The notes: generated by a model not told the origin, from the sequence alone. Positions 1-12,105 are shown, numbered from the stretch's first letter. The stretch is DNA of 64,000 nucleotides from Platerodrilus igneus (GCA_036346225.1 JARFIW010001480.1:13449501-13513500), one strand, 5' to 3'. Translations and numbers: made by a program.

Positions 1-2160
1 TGAAATTTAGGCTGACAATGACCATCATTCCCTAACCAGCACCACGGTACAAACCATCCTCACCGCAGCTTCAGATTCCATATTATAACAATGTCATACT
101 CCACAAACCACACCCTTGTGGACAGTACGAACTTACCACCGTCACAAACTCGATGGGACTACAATGAGCTCGAACAACCAACACAGACCCAATGCTAACG
201 CACAACTTGTCCCTCACCTATAAAACAGACAGACAACGTTACAGAGACTTGATAGCAGAAACTGGGAAACTGCATCTTAAACTATTCCAGGGCCAATAAA
301 TAAGCCCTTGGATCAACTACTAAAAACTCATGTCCTCCACAAACGCACATCTTAACCACTCTCTTCTCAAACCTTTCCATTTTCCAATACACACTGATCA
401 CTTTACTAGACACCGCAGTCACTTTCTTACCACTAGATGCCCCTACATTAGAACAACAACTAGTAATTGAAAATTATCTTAATCCGCCAGACACAAAACC
501 AGATACCGAGTTCAACTTACATTTTCTTGGCTCATTGGTATTAAAACTCAATTCACTGAAAGCCACAGGTCCCGATCACATAACAAATCTCATTCTTCAA
601 AGATTCGAAACCCTAAGTTGACAACCTGTCTATCTGCTCTTGTAGAGGTGTCTAACAACAGAAACCTTTTTTAAGCTATTCCAAACAGCATCCGTCTCCC
701 TTATCCTCAAACACAGCAAATCTCCAGACCTTACAGACCCATCGCTTTTCTCGCCACCTTTGGAAATCTGGCCGAACAAGTCATTCTTATATAACTAAAT
801 TCCCACATAGAACTTCGTTTCTTGCTTTCCGAAAATCAACACGACTTCCACAAAGGCCGTAGCGCTAAAAACATCGTCCGCTCCCTCATAGTAACGCGTT
901 CACTCCTCTCACCATAAGTAGCCCTCTTCCATCGATTTTAGTCCCGCATTCGACTTCCTTTGGTGGCTAAACCTGTTCAACCAGTTCAAACTCGTCAACC
1001 ACCTATCGAACCTTTTCGTCTTAGTGAAGTCGTATCACACTTCCTATTAAGCCTCAAACTTCCATTCTACCACTAACCCAAGGTTGACGCCAAGGATCCC
1101 GCCTCTCGCTCACCCATTGAAACTTGTCAGTCGATCAGTTTATAGACCTTAACATTCCACATAATCCACTTCCCTGATTCATGGTAATTCCCGCAAATCT
1201 CTCAAATCCATCGCCATCCTCCCAACGAGCCGAGTCCTATTCATCCCTAAACAAACAACCTACTTTCCCCTCCAAAACCAAAATGATCTTTCGCAAAAGC
1301 TTCCTGCATCTCGGTCGCAGTCCAAATATCCACATCCTTAAAACACTCGTAACTTTTCCAAAAAGCTCCATAGTTAAGCATGCTCTTTGTCACATGACTA
1401 AAGCCAAGAAACTAATTCCCACTTCAAGAAACTCCGTGCCAAAACTAAAATCATCCTCTAAAACTTCAAACTTTCAAAATCTGTTTAAGTTTCCACCTTC
1501 CCGTAGATTAATTATTTATAAAACTATAATACCCACCATCCAATACGCCGTTGATTCCTGTTTTTCGTCAGCCCCTCATAGTACAGACGCTCACTAAGCA
1601 CCATAATAAGGCCTTTACTTTTATATACCTCAGGAGTATACAGAACTGATTCCACCGCTATCTTCCTATACACCCTCCGTTTGATACCACCGCTAGAGAT
1701 CCTTTTCTAATCGTCATTTCAAATCCACAACATCTAGATTAAGCATTCTACCATCCTACATGACGGGACACTACAACTCGATGAGTACAACACACGCCCA
1801 AAAACCGAATTCAAATCCCGGATACACCTTTGCGCTCATGGCAGTAGCAATGGGCCCTCTCTTCCACTAGCCGCCACACCTACATCTTTCCTGACATAAC
1901 CAACGTCTCCTCTAACGCTCTTCTTTACAGCAGACCAACAATTCAATTTCTAACTGAACATGGTAATTTCTCCCACAAACCCCACCAATTCTATCTTATC
2001 CCTTTCTGCCCCTGTTCGGACCAATCCTATCTTGACACTCTTATGGCAGTTATCAACTCCACTAACTTGAAACAGTCCATTCTTCTCCTTCCGAAGTATA
2101 AACTCCTAGCAACTCACCTCCCAGAAAAACTCAATCTTTTCCTAAAGGAAATCCTTTTCA
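1..2160 (+). pseudogene. Decayed LINE reverse transcriptase (Jockey/I-like)
   Basis: No frame stays open for long, but conceptual translation in shifting frames recovers the usual landmarks of a LINE reverse transcriptase in order. Near 555-600 there is a KATGPDHITN motif (usual form KSPGPDGI). At 735-790 there is a degenerate RPIAFLATFGNLAEQ block. Near 828-870 an ENQHDFHKGRS block matches the usual ENQxGFRxGxS. The longest open stretch (1181-1597, 138 codons) ends in RLIIYKTIIPTIQYAVDSC, which resembles the post-palm region of Jockey-type elements (RLxIYKTxLxPxLxYA). Stops and shifts are frequent, and the catalytic FADD/YADD box was not found intact. The element runs in from the left edge, so its 5' end is not visible. 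The clade assignment is tentative; reverse transcriptase ancestry is fairly secure. Confidence 0.65.
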
Positions 2161-2193
2161 CAATCCGTAACACTAGCACCCAACCTACATACT

Positions 2194-2280
2194 CACACAC
2201 ACACACACACAGTCATGCGCACACATACACACACGCAAACAAGCACGCGTACACACACCACACCCATCAACACTCACACC
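2194..2280. repeat. Imperfect (CA)n microsatellite
   Basis: A CA-dinucleotide tract interrupted by TG, GC and AA variants. It lies just 3' of the decayed LINE and may mark its tail. Short ORFs across it are low-complexity artefacts. Confidence 0.85.
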
Positions 2281-2696
2281 TCCATTTCGACACATAGCAC
2301 GCTTACAGCTTACTTGTCTATTGAATCCACAAAGGAGACGGAGGTAAAAGCAGGAAGGGCCAGCGCCAAAACGTCAATATTTATCTTGTTGCCGACCCTG
2401 TAAAGCTGTGAATAGAAGTTGAAAACATTAGCAATTGATTGGATGTGTACAGTTAAAGGCCACGCTTGAAGTACATTCTACCACAGTCAATTTCAAGAAA
2501 TTCTTCTTGTTCATCGTGGCACTGTGACAAACACACTTCAAAACATGATCTATAAAAGAACGCCTCGAAACATTGATATCACAGAACATTCAAAACTAAA
2601 ATTTATTTGTTTTAAAAGTAATACTAATTATCCTTTATTTCCAATAAATACAAGTCTAATAATTATTCTTCACAGTCATTAATATTTACAGAGTCT
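2281..2696. other. Unassigned AT-rich spacer
   Basis: I see no gene, RNA gene or recognisable repeat between the CA tract and the LTR-like repeat at 2697. Confidence 0.4.
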
Positions 2697-3110
2697 TGTT
2701 TACATTAGCAGTACCTTAATCACTATTTGTAGGCACTAGTTTAATATTTTAAGGACGATAATTTAAACACTGTTGTACCACTAATCGTGATGGTAATTTA
2801 TTTATCTGACACATTTATATTTCATAAGCGAATTTATTTTTACATTTTATGTACATCGAACGTTTATTAGGATGGAATTTAAACTAAGCGTTAAACTGCC
2901 CTTAGCGGGGTTCACACTTATATGCGATAACTCTTTATTCTAGGGAAATATCTAGAATGTACGTTAGCAAACTCTTCGATAACAACCCTATTGTATTGCA
3001 ATACCTCTCAATTATCCTTTGTTACCGGCGGAAAATATTAAGCCGCTTTTGTTATAACTGAATATTCGTCTTTTCGAGAATGTTCCAAATATTTATTAAT
3101 TACTGTTACA
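2697..3110 (-). repeat. LTR-like repeat, copy A (414 bp)
   Basis: This segment aligns over its length with 3484-3818 plus 12106-12181, for example at the shared runs TATCGAACGTTTATTAG and ATCCTTTGTTACCGG. It begins TGTT and ends TTACA. Read on the minus strand it starts TGTAACAG, the same 8 bases that open the large LTR at 3819. A purine-rich run (AAAGAGATGGCC on the minus strand) sits directly before the minus-strand start, as a polypurine tract would. I infer a small minus-strand LTR retrotransposon with 414-bp ends and only about 370 bp of interior. No target-site duplication was found. Confidence 0.5.
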
Positions 3111-3483
3111 CTGGCCATCTCTTTAACTGGTCCCAGAACATTTTGCGGGCCATAAGTTGGATGTCCTTGTCACAATAAGAACAACCGGAGCAATTCTTAC
3201 ATTTCCCATATTGATGGAAGCAGCAATCGACACTCATAAGAGCAAATGTCGTCTCATTTGGGTTAAAACTGCATACCAAATTTGACAACCCGCTCATTTG
3301 GAATAGTACTTTCAACATGTTTCGTACTATTCTCCAGTTAATCGATCAAATCCACAACTAATTTTAGGTATGGCCAACTTTTTGTCCCCAAACTCCATCA
3401 TCCGGTCTTTGAGATGCACTAGTGCCCTCCACAGGTCCTGGTATCTGGGTCTACCAGAAATCGATTGCTTTGTCACTAGGTCT
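3111..3483 (-). other. Short interior between LTR-like copies, with Cys-rich minus-strand ORF
   Basis: This 373-bp segment separates the two LTR-like copies. The only reading frame of note is on the minus strand (3106-3318, 70 codons) and contains a cysteine cluster CxxCxxCxxC followed by DKDIQLMARKMFWDQL. I do not recognise it; it could be a remnant of an internal protein or chance. No reverse transcriptase or integrase remains. Confidence 0.3.
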
Positions 3484-3818
3484 TGTTAACATGAACATTA
3501 GCTTACTCACTATTTGTAGGGACTAATTTAATCTTCTAAATAAGCGAAATTAGACACTGTAATGGTATTAATCTTACTGGTAATTTATTTATCTAACATT
3601 TATAACATACAAACAAATTTATCGTTACATTAATTTATGTATATCGAACGTTTATTAGAACTGAATTCAAACTAAAAACTTAACTGTCCCAACGGAGCTC
3701 ACACTTATACGATAATCCTTTATACCTGAGAAATATCTAGAACGTCCGTCATTAAACCCTTCAAGAACCACTTTATTATGTTACGATACCTGTCAATCAT
3801 CCTTTGTTACCGGTACAT
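3484..3818 (-). repeat. LTR-like repeat, copy B, left part
   Basis: This is the left 335 bp of a second copy of the 414-bp repeat. It is interrupted at the ACAT preceding 3819 by the large LTR retrotransposon. The missing right part resumes at 12106, so the insertion post-dates this repeat. Confidence 0.6.
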
Positions 3819-6097
3819 TGTAACAGTTTTTTTTGACCGCTACACTATATCAACAAACTTTAGTTCTAATAACTCAAGTAAAGTCATTAAATCATGTGAA
3901 CCATTTTTAAAACAAACAAGTATCGATATTGTATGTGCTAACCCCCATACAGAAATGTTAGTTTGGTTGCTAACATCAGGCGCAGAAAGTTAATACAACT
4001 ATTATCAAGGCCGAACACCTTTCCTATTAAATGCATAGCACATTTGCGCGCACTTTAGCCAGAGCTCTCGTAGGGAAAATAATGGAACCACTAAAGGTTC
4101 TGGCGTGTAACTTGCACCTAGCTTTTTGTTCGGAGTACAGCCCTAGTGCGCTAAAACACTAGGCTTTGTGATTTTAACAATGGTAAGTATTAAAATAATA
4201 ATTAATTAGATCAACTAAATAATTTGTTGCGGCGTTCTTTTGGTAATTGCTCTTTTGATAATTTAACTTATAGAAAATGTTCGTTTGATAAATTTCTCTT
4301 CTCATAATTACACTCTTCATAATTTTATTTTTAATAATTATCAATATTTTTGTTATAACGTTCCGTTTAAAAGTCGATTTCAAATGACTTCTAATAAATA
4401 ACTTCGTTTCGGTAATTACTGAGATAAACTCATTTAATAATTCTTTGGACATTTGTGTAAATAACACAGAAAACAATTCTTTAATGATTTCGTAAAAGTA
4501 CGATAAGATATGTTTTTCAACGCTTCGTAGAATTCGTCAACTAGATTTTTATATTATAATTAACAACTTTAAAAAGTCGTTAGGTATTATCTGGTTTTAC
4601 AAAACTAAAGCAGCGAGTAGGCCGTGTTTAATAGAAGCTAAAATTCTACTTTTACATCTGTGAATGTAAAATATGAACGTCCTTCAACCGTACGATGGAT
4701 AGTTGGATTTTGTGTTATGTTATGGAAAAGCAATAAGTTGGAATGTAAAAGAAGCGTTCTACAAAGTAGGTAGAAATTTTTATGGTTTATAAATTAAGTC
4801 CGAAGATGCTTTTGAAAGTATTGGAATTTTATGGGTCCAGTTCGTGCGTATAACATAAACGCATGGTAGTTAGCATGGTCCAGTCCAAGGGTCACGCAGC
4901 TGTTCGTGTTTGGTAAAGTATGTGGATTTGACGTCACTTGTTTTCTGAAAATGTATGTATAAACACCTGCCCTAACATGTTGTGAAGACAACATGTAAAG
5001 AACACCTGCAGAGCCAAGGTAAGAGATTAAATTATTCTTGAATCATGTCTACATTTGGCGATTAATACCAGGCTGCTTCAGAAAATATTTTTGTAACTAT
5101 CTATTTTGACAAATCCATTTCGCATATTAAAAAGGACCTTAGTAAATTTTTGTTGACAATATTAGTTCAATACAATTACAGTTATTAAATTTTATAAAAT
5201 AATGTGAACTTAAAGAGTTTCTATTGATGTTTCATTTACACATGATTTCACTTACAATTTTTAAATAATGAATTAATAGAGAAGTAGTTAAAGTTTTATA
5301 AAGTGTAAACAGAAAAAGCAGATTTGACATTTCTGGTATAAATTCAAGTTAGATTTTTGTAACTAAAGTAACATTTGAAGTCTTGATATTTTTATTTGTA
5401 TATATAATTCTACCTTATGAGTAGATGAAGCTTGTATTATCTTTTCTTAAACAAAAATTTTATATCTACAATTTTATGAAAGTACCATTTTTAATTAAAG
5501 AAACAACATTTAATTTTCTTAATTAATTGTTTTATTCTGAACAAGTATGTTCAGAAGTAAGGTGACAAAGAATAAGACCAAATAGAGTAAAGTGGTAAAC
5601 CCAATTTAATAAGGACCTTTAATAGCCTTACTAGTATTTAAAGAACAAAACTTGTGTTTATATTAATGTTGCCTGATTAACCATTGTTGTTTTTTTAATT
5701 GAGGTAGCAAGAGAAAACTTCTTGTGTCCTCATTTTAGTATATTTAGTTAAATTTTCTTTACAGGTCCTGCGTCAGCAGTTAATACGGTATTCCTCCTTA
5801 AGGACGTCCAAGTCCCCCTTAAGGAAACCCTGTGTTTAAAATTACAGACTTGGTGGCGCCCTGTTTAAACCCCTGTTTTGTCGAGAATCTAGCCCTAGTA
5901 ATAAAATAATGCTTTGTAAAAGAACCACGACCAATCCTAATAAGCTCTGCCCAAGGAATAGACCCCTAGCATAGTCGGAAGATAATTGCGTTCCATCATT
6001 TTAAGGGAATTCTTCCTTAAAGGTTACTGGTCATATTTGGGGATATAAAAATAACCCCTAACTATTTAACCCCACCAGTAAAGAAAAACAGGTTATA
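3819..6097 (+). repeat. 5' LTR (2279 bp)
   Basis: It matches 9820-12101 nearly throughout. It starts TGTAACAG and ends GTTATA. A hairpin, CCTAGTG...CACTAGG (4142-4163), is kept in both LTRs (10142-10163). The small ORFs inside it recur in the other LTR simply because the LTRs are copies; I do not treat them as genes. Confidence 0.85.
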
Positions 6098-6122
6098 CTA
6101 ACGCCCGGAACGTGGGGCTAGA
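6098..6122 (+). promoter_or_regulatory. Primer-binding-site-like sequence
   Basis: Directly after the 5' LTR stands CTAACGCCCGGAACGTGGGG. This resembles the CGCCCAACGTGGGG-type primer sites of many arthropod LTR elements, with a small insertion. The priming tRNA is not assigned. Confidence 0.45.
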
Positions 6123-6729
6123 TTAGTTTGTTACACCTATATTGAGGCTAGATTATTTTGTTACATTTAAATTGAGTAGATTATTTTATTACACATAAAT
6201 TGAGTCTCTATTATTTTTCTAAATTAGGGTCGATTATTTTTCTAATTTGAAGTTCGATTATTTTGCTTACGCCTAAGACATAGTCTTTATTTGTTTTGCT
6301 GGCACCCACCAAAAAGGGGCTTAGTTTTTTTTGATATCGATTATACACCAGTATAAAAAAAACATTGTGTTAGAGGTTTCGGTTGTTAACAGCTATGTTG
6401 ATGCAACGTTGAAAAAGTCAAATTTCTTTTGAACCTACTAAGAGGTGGTAATTAGATTTTTGTCGTAGCGGAAAATATTGCCACGCAATGTCGCATATAT
6501 TTTTTTGATTAAAGACTTAATTAATTAATTAATTGGAAGCAAGATAGTGGTTGTTGTAGCAATTTAGTGATCAGTAGGGAAAAGTTGTAAATTGTAGATC
6601 TAATTTTAGTTCCCCTATTGAAAATATTTTGTCGATTGTGAATATTTGAGATGATTTAGATTTGAAGTTTTGTTTAGATTTCAAGATTTTAGTTGATTTT
6701 TTTTGACATTGATTCATATGAGAATAAAA

Positions 6730-7406
6730 ATGGCTGATACTTTTCAGGTTGTGTACTTACTCAAAGAAGAGTTAAATTATGAACTACGAATAAGAGGAAT
6801 AGAGAGTTCTAGACCAGTTGTAGACAAGCGGAAAATTTTAGGTCGTCTATTAGCGAAAGAATCAAATAAACCAGGTTGTCTAATAGATCTTACAGATTAT
6901 AATGTAGAGTTTTTAGTAGAGTGTGTAGAAATCAACAATACCGTTGTGTCGATTAAAAGTGTTTTGTCAGAATTTGAAAGTGATCCTTCTGATTCTATTT
7001 TTAAAAGGGTACAGTCAAGATTAGTACACCTAACTGGTCGAGTTAAGAGGATGAAGCTGCCATCACCCGGTCAAAAGACAATTTTTGGTTTCGTAAAAAT
7101 TTTAGGTCTCAGTCAGAAAATAAATGTCAAGAAGAAGTTAGAAATACTTCAGTTCGTAGTAGAGTTTATAAAAACAAATCTTCATCTCCTCAAGTTCAAG
7201 TAGTAAATCAAGAAAAACCTTTTGATGTGCAATCATTAGGTGTTGAGATAGTCGGGAAATTCGTGTGTTGGAATTGTTTACGTCCAGGTCATACGTTTAA
7301 TTATTGTAGAGCCCATCTGAATAAATTTTGTTTTTAATGTGGTAGTAAAGGTGTGACGTCGATCTCGTGTCCATCATGTTCGAAAATAAGAGACTCGCAT
7401 GAATAA
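6730..7406 (+). pseudogene. gag: Gag-like protein with CCHC zinc knuckle, frameshifted
   Basis: Translation from ATG 6730 (AAAATGG context; the upstream ATGs at 6703 and 6718 are weaker) gives MADTFQVVYLLKEELNYEL and then a VDKRKILGRLL helix, a pattern seen in N-terminal Gag of arthropod Ty3-like elements. The ATG frame stays open to 7203. Homologous-looking coding moves to another frame near 7045-7055 and continues in a basic, Ser-rich stretch to a CCHC zinc knuckle, CWNCLRPGHTFNYC (C-x2-C-x4-H-x4-C). This is followed by an in-frame TAA at 7335-7337 and a second Cys cluster (CPSC) before TAA 7404. Gag normally packages element RNA. Here the frameshift and stop make it non-functional unless one is recoded. 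No pol follows. Confidence 0.7.
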
Positions 7407-9810
7407 TTATTAATATAGCATTTCATTTTATACAGTTCTATCTAGAGAGTACTAAAAATAATGTTTAGGGTAAATTAGGTACATGGGTTTGTGCTGTCGT
7501 CGTGTCGTTTAAGAATTGTCCTTGTGAGTAGGCACGTTTTAGTTTAATGGCCATTTTTATGATTTATATCGGCGTTGCAACGCACTTTAGTTAGTTATGT
7601 GTAAAGTAGGCGATGCTTGTCGTTGTAGTTGGTCGCTCAGCAGTGCGTAACTCTAGACGAGACTCGTGAGGAGTTGGTCGCTCAGAAGTGCGTAAGTCTA
7701 GACAAGATTCGAGGTGAGTTATCGTTCCTAATATTTTTTGGCATCACTAATTTGGAGTTTGGTGATAAAAGAAATTTTTTGTAGAGTAGTCTAGGTGAGG
7801 CTCAGGAAAGAGTCTGTCATTCTAGCAAGTTATGCGTTGTGAAGCAAGTTTTTTGTTATATGGACAGCCTGATTATAACCTATTCCATCAGTTTTGTTAG
7901 AGATTAAAAAGAGTGTACCTGTATGTTAAATTTTGTTAGCTATCATTGAGATTAATTTCTTTCAAAGGTCTAAGTAGTTTAGTACGGAAGCCGGTAGTGG
8001 CACATAAAAGATCTGAAACCTTTCTCAATTGTATGCCAAGAGGATGCCATTCCAATATAGTTAGTAGTTGCTCCTCAAGTCAAGTTGAAGTCAAGTATAT
8101 CTATGATCGTTTCGTTTAGTTTTGTTTTGGTATAGAAGGACGAGAGGAAGAACCTCGTCTAAATTTTTTTGTATATGATTTCAAAATAATACTAAATATA
8201 GGAATGAGAAGTTAAAGTATAAGAAAACCTGTAGATAAAAGAGCATGTTGTTAAAATCAAATTTTCCCCGTGCGTACGAATTGTGTTGTCAGAAACACAT
8301 TCCCTGTGTACACAATCTAACCCAAGAAGCACCTTGCCCATGCGTACGTACCGTGTTCTCAAGAACACCTGCCCGTGTTTATATATGTGTGTGTATTCTT
8401 ACCGTTAACACAAAAAATTTTTTGTTTCTTTTCGTAGTTGACAGACAAATTTTGTTTACCTCGTAAAATATCGGCAGACGAAACCCTTTAGGTCTACAAC
8501 GTGTTAACTGGTGTGAAGTTTTGTTGAGTTCGTACAGGAAGACAGTTTTGTTCACAAAGGACTGGTCTTCTATTGAGTATGCGAAGGACCATGGTGTATT
8601 CTTTTCGCATATAGGCATTCCATCAAGAAATGCGTAAGTCTAGACGAGACTCGTGATGAGTTGATCGCTCAGCAATGTGTACTTGGTTGAGTGGAATGTA
8701 GTATGATTTTTTTTGAGTATTTAGTTTAGTGACGTTCGATAGTAGTCGTTCACTAATATTTAGAGTATTGTAAGTGAGCTGGTTGCTCACTAGTTGTTTG
8801 GTTTAGTTGTGTTTGTGCAGGAAGTACAATTAGTAGTGGAGTTAACTACTCACTACTGTGTTAGAGTGTGAGAGTGAGCTAGACGCTCACAATTTTTTTG
8901 AGAATTTGAGTTAGTGCGGATTGCACACGTTGAGATAGAGTGTGAGAGTGAGCTAGACGCTCACAATTTTTTTTGAGAATTTGAGCCAGTGCAGATTGCA
9001 CCCATTGAGTTGAGAAGTATTAAGTGAGCCGAACGCTCATATTTTTCTTAGCGAAGTTGAGCAAGTGCTAATAGCACAATTTGAGTTTTGAAGTGTTGAG
9101 TGAGCCAATTGCTCGCAATTTATTTGGTTATAGTGAGAATGCGCTGATGGCACAGTTATTAGTAGAGTAGATAATGTGATGAATTCACATTTGTGTTGAG
9201 ATTTAGAGTATTTTAGGAAGTCGCTAAAATAGTTGCGCAGTAAGCAATTGATGTTTACGTTTGGTGTAGCGAAAGAGTTGTGATGACATTTAATACTTTT
9301 GCTTTTGAGATATTTTGTTGTTGCCTAATTTTTTTGAAAAAGGCTCTAACTATGGTTCTTAGAGTTGAGTTGTCATCGCAAACATAAGTTTTGTATATAG
9401 TTTATTGGTTCGAATTTTTTTGTAGTCTGGGTATTATCTCCAGTATTGTTGTTAATAGTTTTCGCTTAATATTAGTTTGGAGAGTTTCTTTCTCTTGTTT
9501 TGTTTTAGTTAGTAGAGTTTGATAAAGACCTGTGAATTTTGTCAATTTTATTCCGTGAGAGTGTTAGACTTCCCGATTGCGACAATTCCCGATAGTGCCA
9601 TACCGATGTTGTTTCCTTAAGGACGTATAGTACGCGTAGGTACTAAAAACACTCACCTTTAATTATACTAATTCCCCATTTTTTATTTGTTTTATTTTTA
9701 TTTTCTATATTCTCACGCAAGTCAATTATAGAGGATTCAATTCTCAAGATAATATTTCGCCTAAGGTTAAAAAAAAATCTTTAGTTCTAAGAAAAGATTT
9801 TTTTTTTGGA
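7407..9810 (+). other. Non-coding interior of LTR element with short inverted repeats
   Basis: This 2.4-kb tract occupies the place of pol but has no coding signal. It includes three copies of a unit of about 45 bp (two in tandem from about 7629, one near 8630) sharing GCGTAAxTCTAGACxAGA. It also holds many short palindromes: GCGTTGCAACGC at 7572-7583, and GTGTTCT-CA-AGAACAC near 8353. The regular array at 8773-9190 is listed separately. A longer pair, TGTGATGACA and TGTCATCGCA, lies near 9280 and 9372. Confidence 0.7.
8773..9190 (+). repeat. Array of inverted repeats with constant 5-base spacers
   Basis: Successive units have a 4-6 bp arm, a 5-base spacer and the matching arm. They are GTGAGC-TGGTT-GCTCAC (8774), GTGAGC-TAGAC-GCTCAC (8874 and 8948), GTGC-GGATT-GCAC (8914), GTGC-AGATT-GCAC (8989), TGAGC-CGAAC-GCTCA (9025), GTGC-TAATA-GCAC (9065), GAGC-CAATT-GCTC (9102), a decayed unit near 9140, and ATGTGA-TGAAT-TCACAT (9174). 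From 8874 onward the start-to-start distances are about 34-41 bp. Long and short arm types mostly alternate. The arms are conserved while the spacers vary. Confidence 0.8.
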
Positions 9811-9819
9811 GAGAGGCGG
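9795..9819 (+). promoter_or_regulatory. Polypurine tract
   Basis: A T-run followed by GGAGAGAGGCGG lies immediately before the TGTAACAG start of the 3' LTR, where plus-strand priming of an LTR element occurs. Confidence 0.75.
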
Positions 9820-12101
9820 TGTAACAGTTTTTTGACCGTTACACTATATCAACGTACTTTAGTTCTAATAACTCAAGTAAAGTCATTAAATCATGTGAAC
9901 CATTTTTAAAACAAACAAGTATTGATATTGTATGTGCTAACCGCCATACAGAAATGTTAATTTGGTTGCTAACATTAGGCGCAGAAAGTTAATACAACTA
10001 TTATCAAGGCTAAACACCTTTCCTGTTTAGTGCATAGCACATTTGCGCGCACTTTAGCCAGAGCTCTCGTAGGGAAAATAATGGAACCACTAAAGGTTCT
10101 GGCGTGTAACTTGCACCTAGCTTTTTGTTCGGAGTACAGCCCTAGTGCGCTAAAACACTAGGCTTTGTGATTTTAACAATGGTAAGTATTAAAATAATAA
10201 TTAATTAGATCAACTAAATAATTTGTTGTAGCGTTCTTTTGGTAATTGCTCTTTTGATAATTTAACTTATAGAAGATGTTCGTTTGATAAATTTCTCTTC
10301 TCATAATTACACTCTTCATAATTTTATTTTTAATAATTATCAATATTTTTGTTATAACGTTCCGTTTAAAAGTCGATTTCAAATGACTTCTAATAAATAA
10401 CTTCGTTTCGGTAATTACTGAGATAAACTCATTTAATAATTCTTTGGACATTTGTGTAAATAACACAGAAAACAATTCTTTAATGATTTCGTAAAAGTAC
10501 GATAAGATATGTTTTTCAACGCTTCGTAGAATTCGTCAACTAGATTTTTATATTATAATTAACAACTTTAAGAAGTCGTTTGGTATTATCTGTTTTTACA
10601 AAACTAAAGCAGCGAGTAGGCCGTGTTTAATAGAAGCTAAAATTCTACTTTTACATCTGTGAATGTAAAATATGAACATTCTTCAACCGTACGATGGATA
10701 GTTGGATTTTGTGTTATGTTATGGAAAAGCAATAAGTTGGAATGTAAAAGAAACGTTTTACAAAGTAGGTAGAAATTTTTATGGTTTATAAATTAAGTCC
10801 GAAGATGCTTTTCAAAGTATTGGAATTTTGTGGGTCCAGTTCGTGCGTATAACATAAACGCATGGAAGTTAGCATGGTCCAGTCCAAGGGTCACGCAGCT
10901 GTTCGTGTTCGGTGAAGCATGTGGATTTGACGTCACTTGTTTTCTGAAAATGTATGTATAAATACCTGCCCTAACATGTTGTGAAGACAACATGTAAAGA
11001 ACACCTGCAGAGCCGAGGTAAAAGATTAAATTATTCTTGCATCATGTCTGCATTTGGCTATCTTTAATACCATGCTGCTTCAGAAAATATTTTTGTAACT
11101 ATCTATTTTGACAAATCCATTTCGCATATTAAAAAGGACCTCAGTAAATTTTTGTTGACAATATTAGTTCAATACAATTACAGTTATTAAATTTTATAAA
11201 ATAATGTGAACTTAAAGAGTTCTTATTGATGTTTCATTTACACATGATTTCACTTACAATTTTTAAATAATGAATTAATAGAGAAGTAGTTAAAGTTTTA
11301 TAAAGTGTAAACAGAAAAAGCAGATCTGACATTTCAGGTAGAAATTCAAGTTAGATTTTTGTAACTAAAGTAACATTTGAAGTCTTGGTATTTTTTTTTT
11401 GTATATATAATTCTACCTTATGAGTAGATGAAGCTTGTATTATCTTTTCTTAAACATAAATTTTATATCTACAATTTTATGAAAGTACCATTTTTAATTA
11501 AAGAAACAACATTTAATTTTCTTAATTAATTGTTTTATTTTGAACAAGTATGTTTAGAAGTAAGGTGACAAAGAATAGGACCAAATAGAGTAAAGTGGTA
11601 AACCCAATTTAATAAGGAGCTTTAACAGCCTTTCCAGTATTTAAAGAACAAAACTTGTGTTCATATTATTGTTTCTTGATTAATCTTTGCTGTTTTTTTA
11701 AATGAGGTAGCAAGAGAAAACTTCTTGTGTCCTCATATTAGTATATTTAATTAAATTTTCTTTGCAGCTCCAGCGTCAGCAGTTAATACGGTATTCCTCC
11801 TTAAGGACGTCCAAGTCCCCCTTAAGGAAACCCTGTGTTTAAAATTACAGACTTGGTGGCGCCCTGTTTAAACCCCTGTTTTGTCGAGAATCTAGCCCTA
11901 GTAATAAAATAATGCTTTGTAAAAAGAACCACGACCAATCCACATAAGCTCTGCCCAAGGATTAGACCCCTAGCATAGTCGGAAGATAATTGCGTTCCAT
12001 CATTTTAAGGGAATCCTTCCTTAAAGGTTACTGGTCATATTTGTGGATATAAAAATAACCCCTAACTATCTAACCCTACCAGTAAAGTAAAACATGTTAT
12101 A
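9820..12101 (+). repeat. 3' LTR (2282 bp)
   Basis: This is the partner of the 5' LTR. It is followed directly by ACAT (12102-12105), which duplicates the ACAT before 3819. Confidence 0.85.
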
Positions 12102-12105
12102 ACAT

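Larger units (their letters stand above)
3819..12101 (+). mobile_element. LTR retrotransposon with gag remnant only (8.28 kb)
   Basis: Two long direct repeats (3819-6097 and 9820-12101) begin TGTAACAG and end GTTATA. They flank a 3.7-kb interior that has a PBS-like site at its left end, a gag remnant and a polypurine tract. A 4-bp target duplication, ACAT, stands at 3815-3818 and 12102-12105. The orientation is plus. No protease, reverse transcriptase, RNase H or integrase motif was found in the interior, so the element would depend on enzymes from elsewhere, like the LARD or TR-GAG types described in plants. The LTRs are highly similar but carry scattered substitutions, so the insertion is neither brand new nor ancient. 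Superfamily assignment (Ty3/gypsy-like) is inferred from the gag alone. Confidence 0.85.

Noticed and set aside
2043..2403. ORFs across the CA tract
   Set aside because: Low-complexity Thr/His-rich translation of a microsatellite.
4174..4994. Minus-strand ORFs at 4174-4476 and 4794-4994, nearly identical to 10173-10475 and 10793-10993
   Set aside because: They are conserved only because they lie in the two LTR copies. AT-rich composition, no domain, and substitutions that do not favour silent positions in any clear way.
8773..9190. Rho-independent terminators
   Set aside because: The stems are too short, repeated and regularly spaced, and the sequence is eukaryotic.
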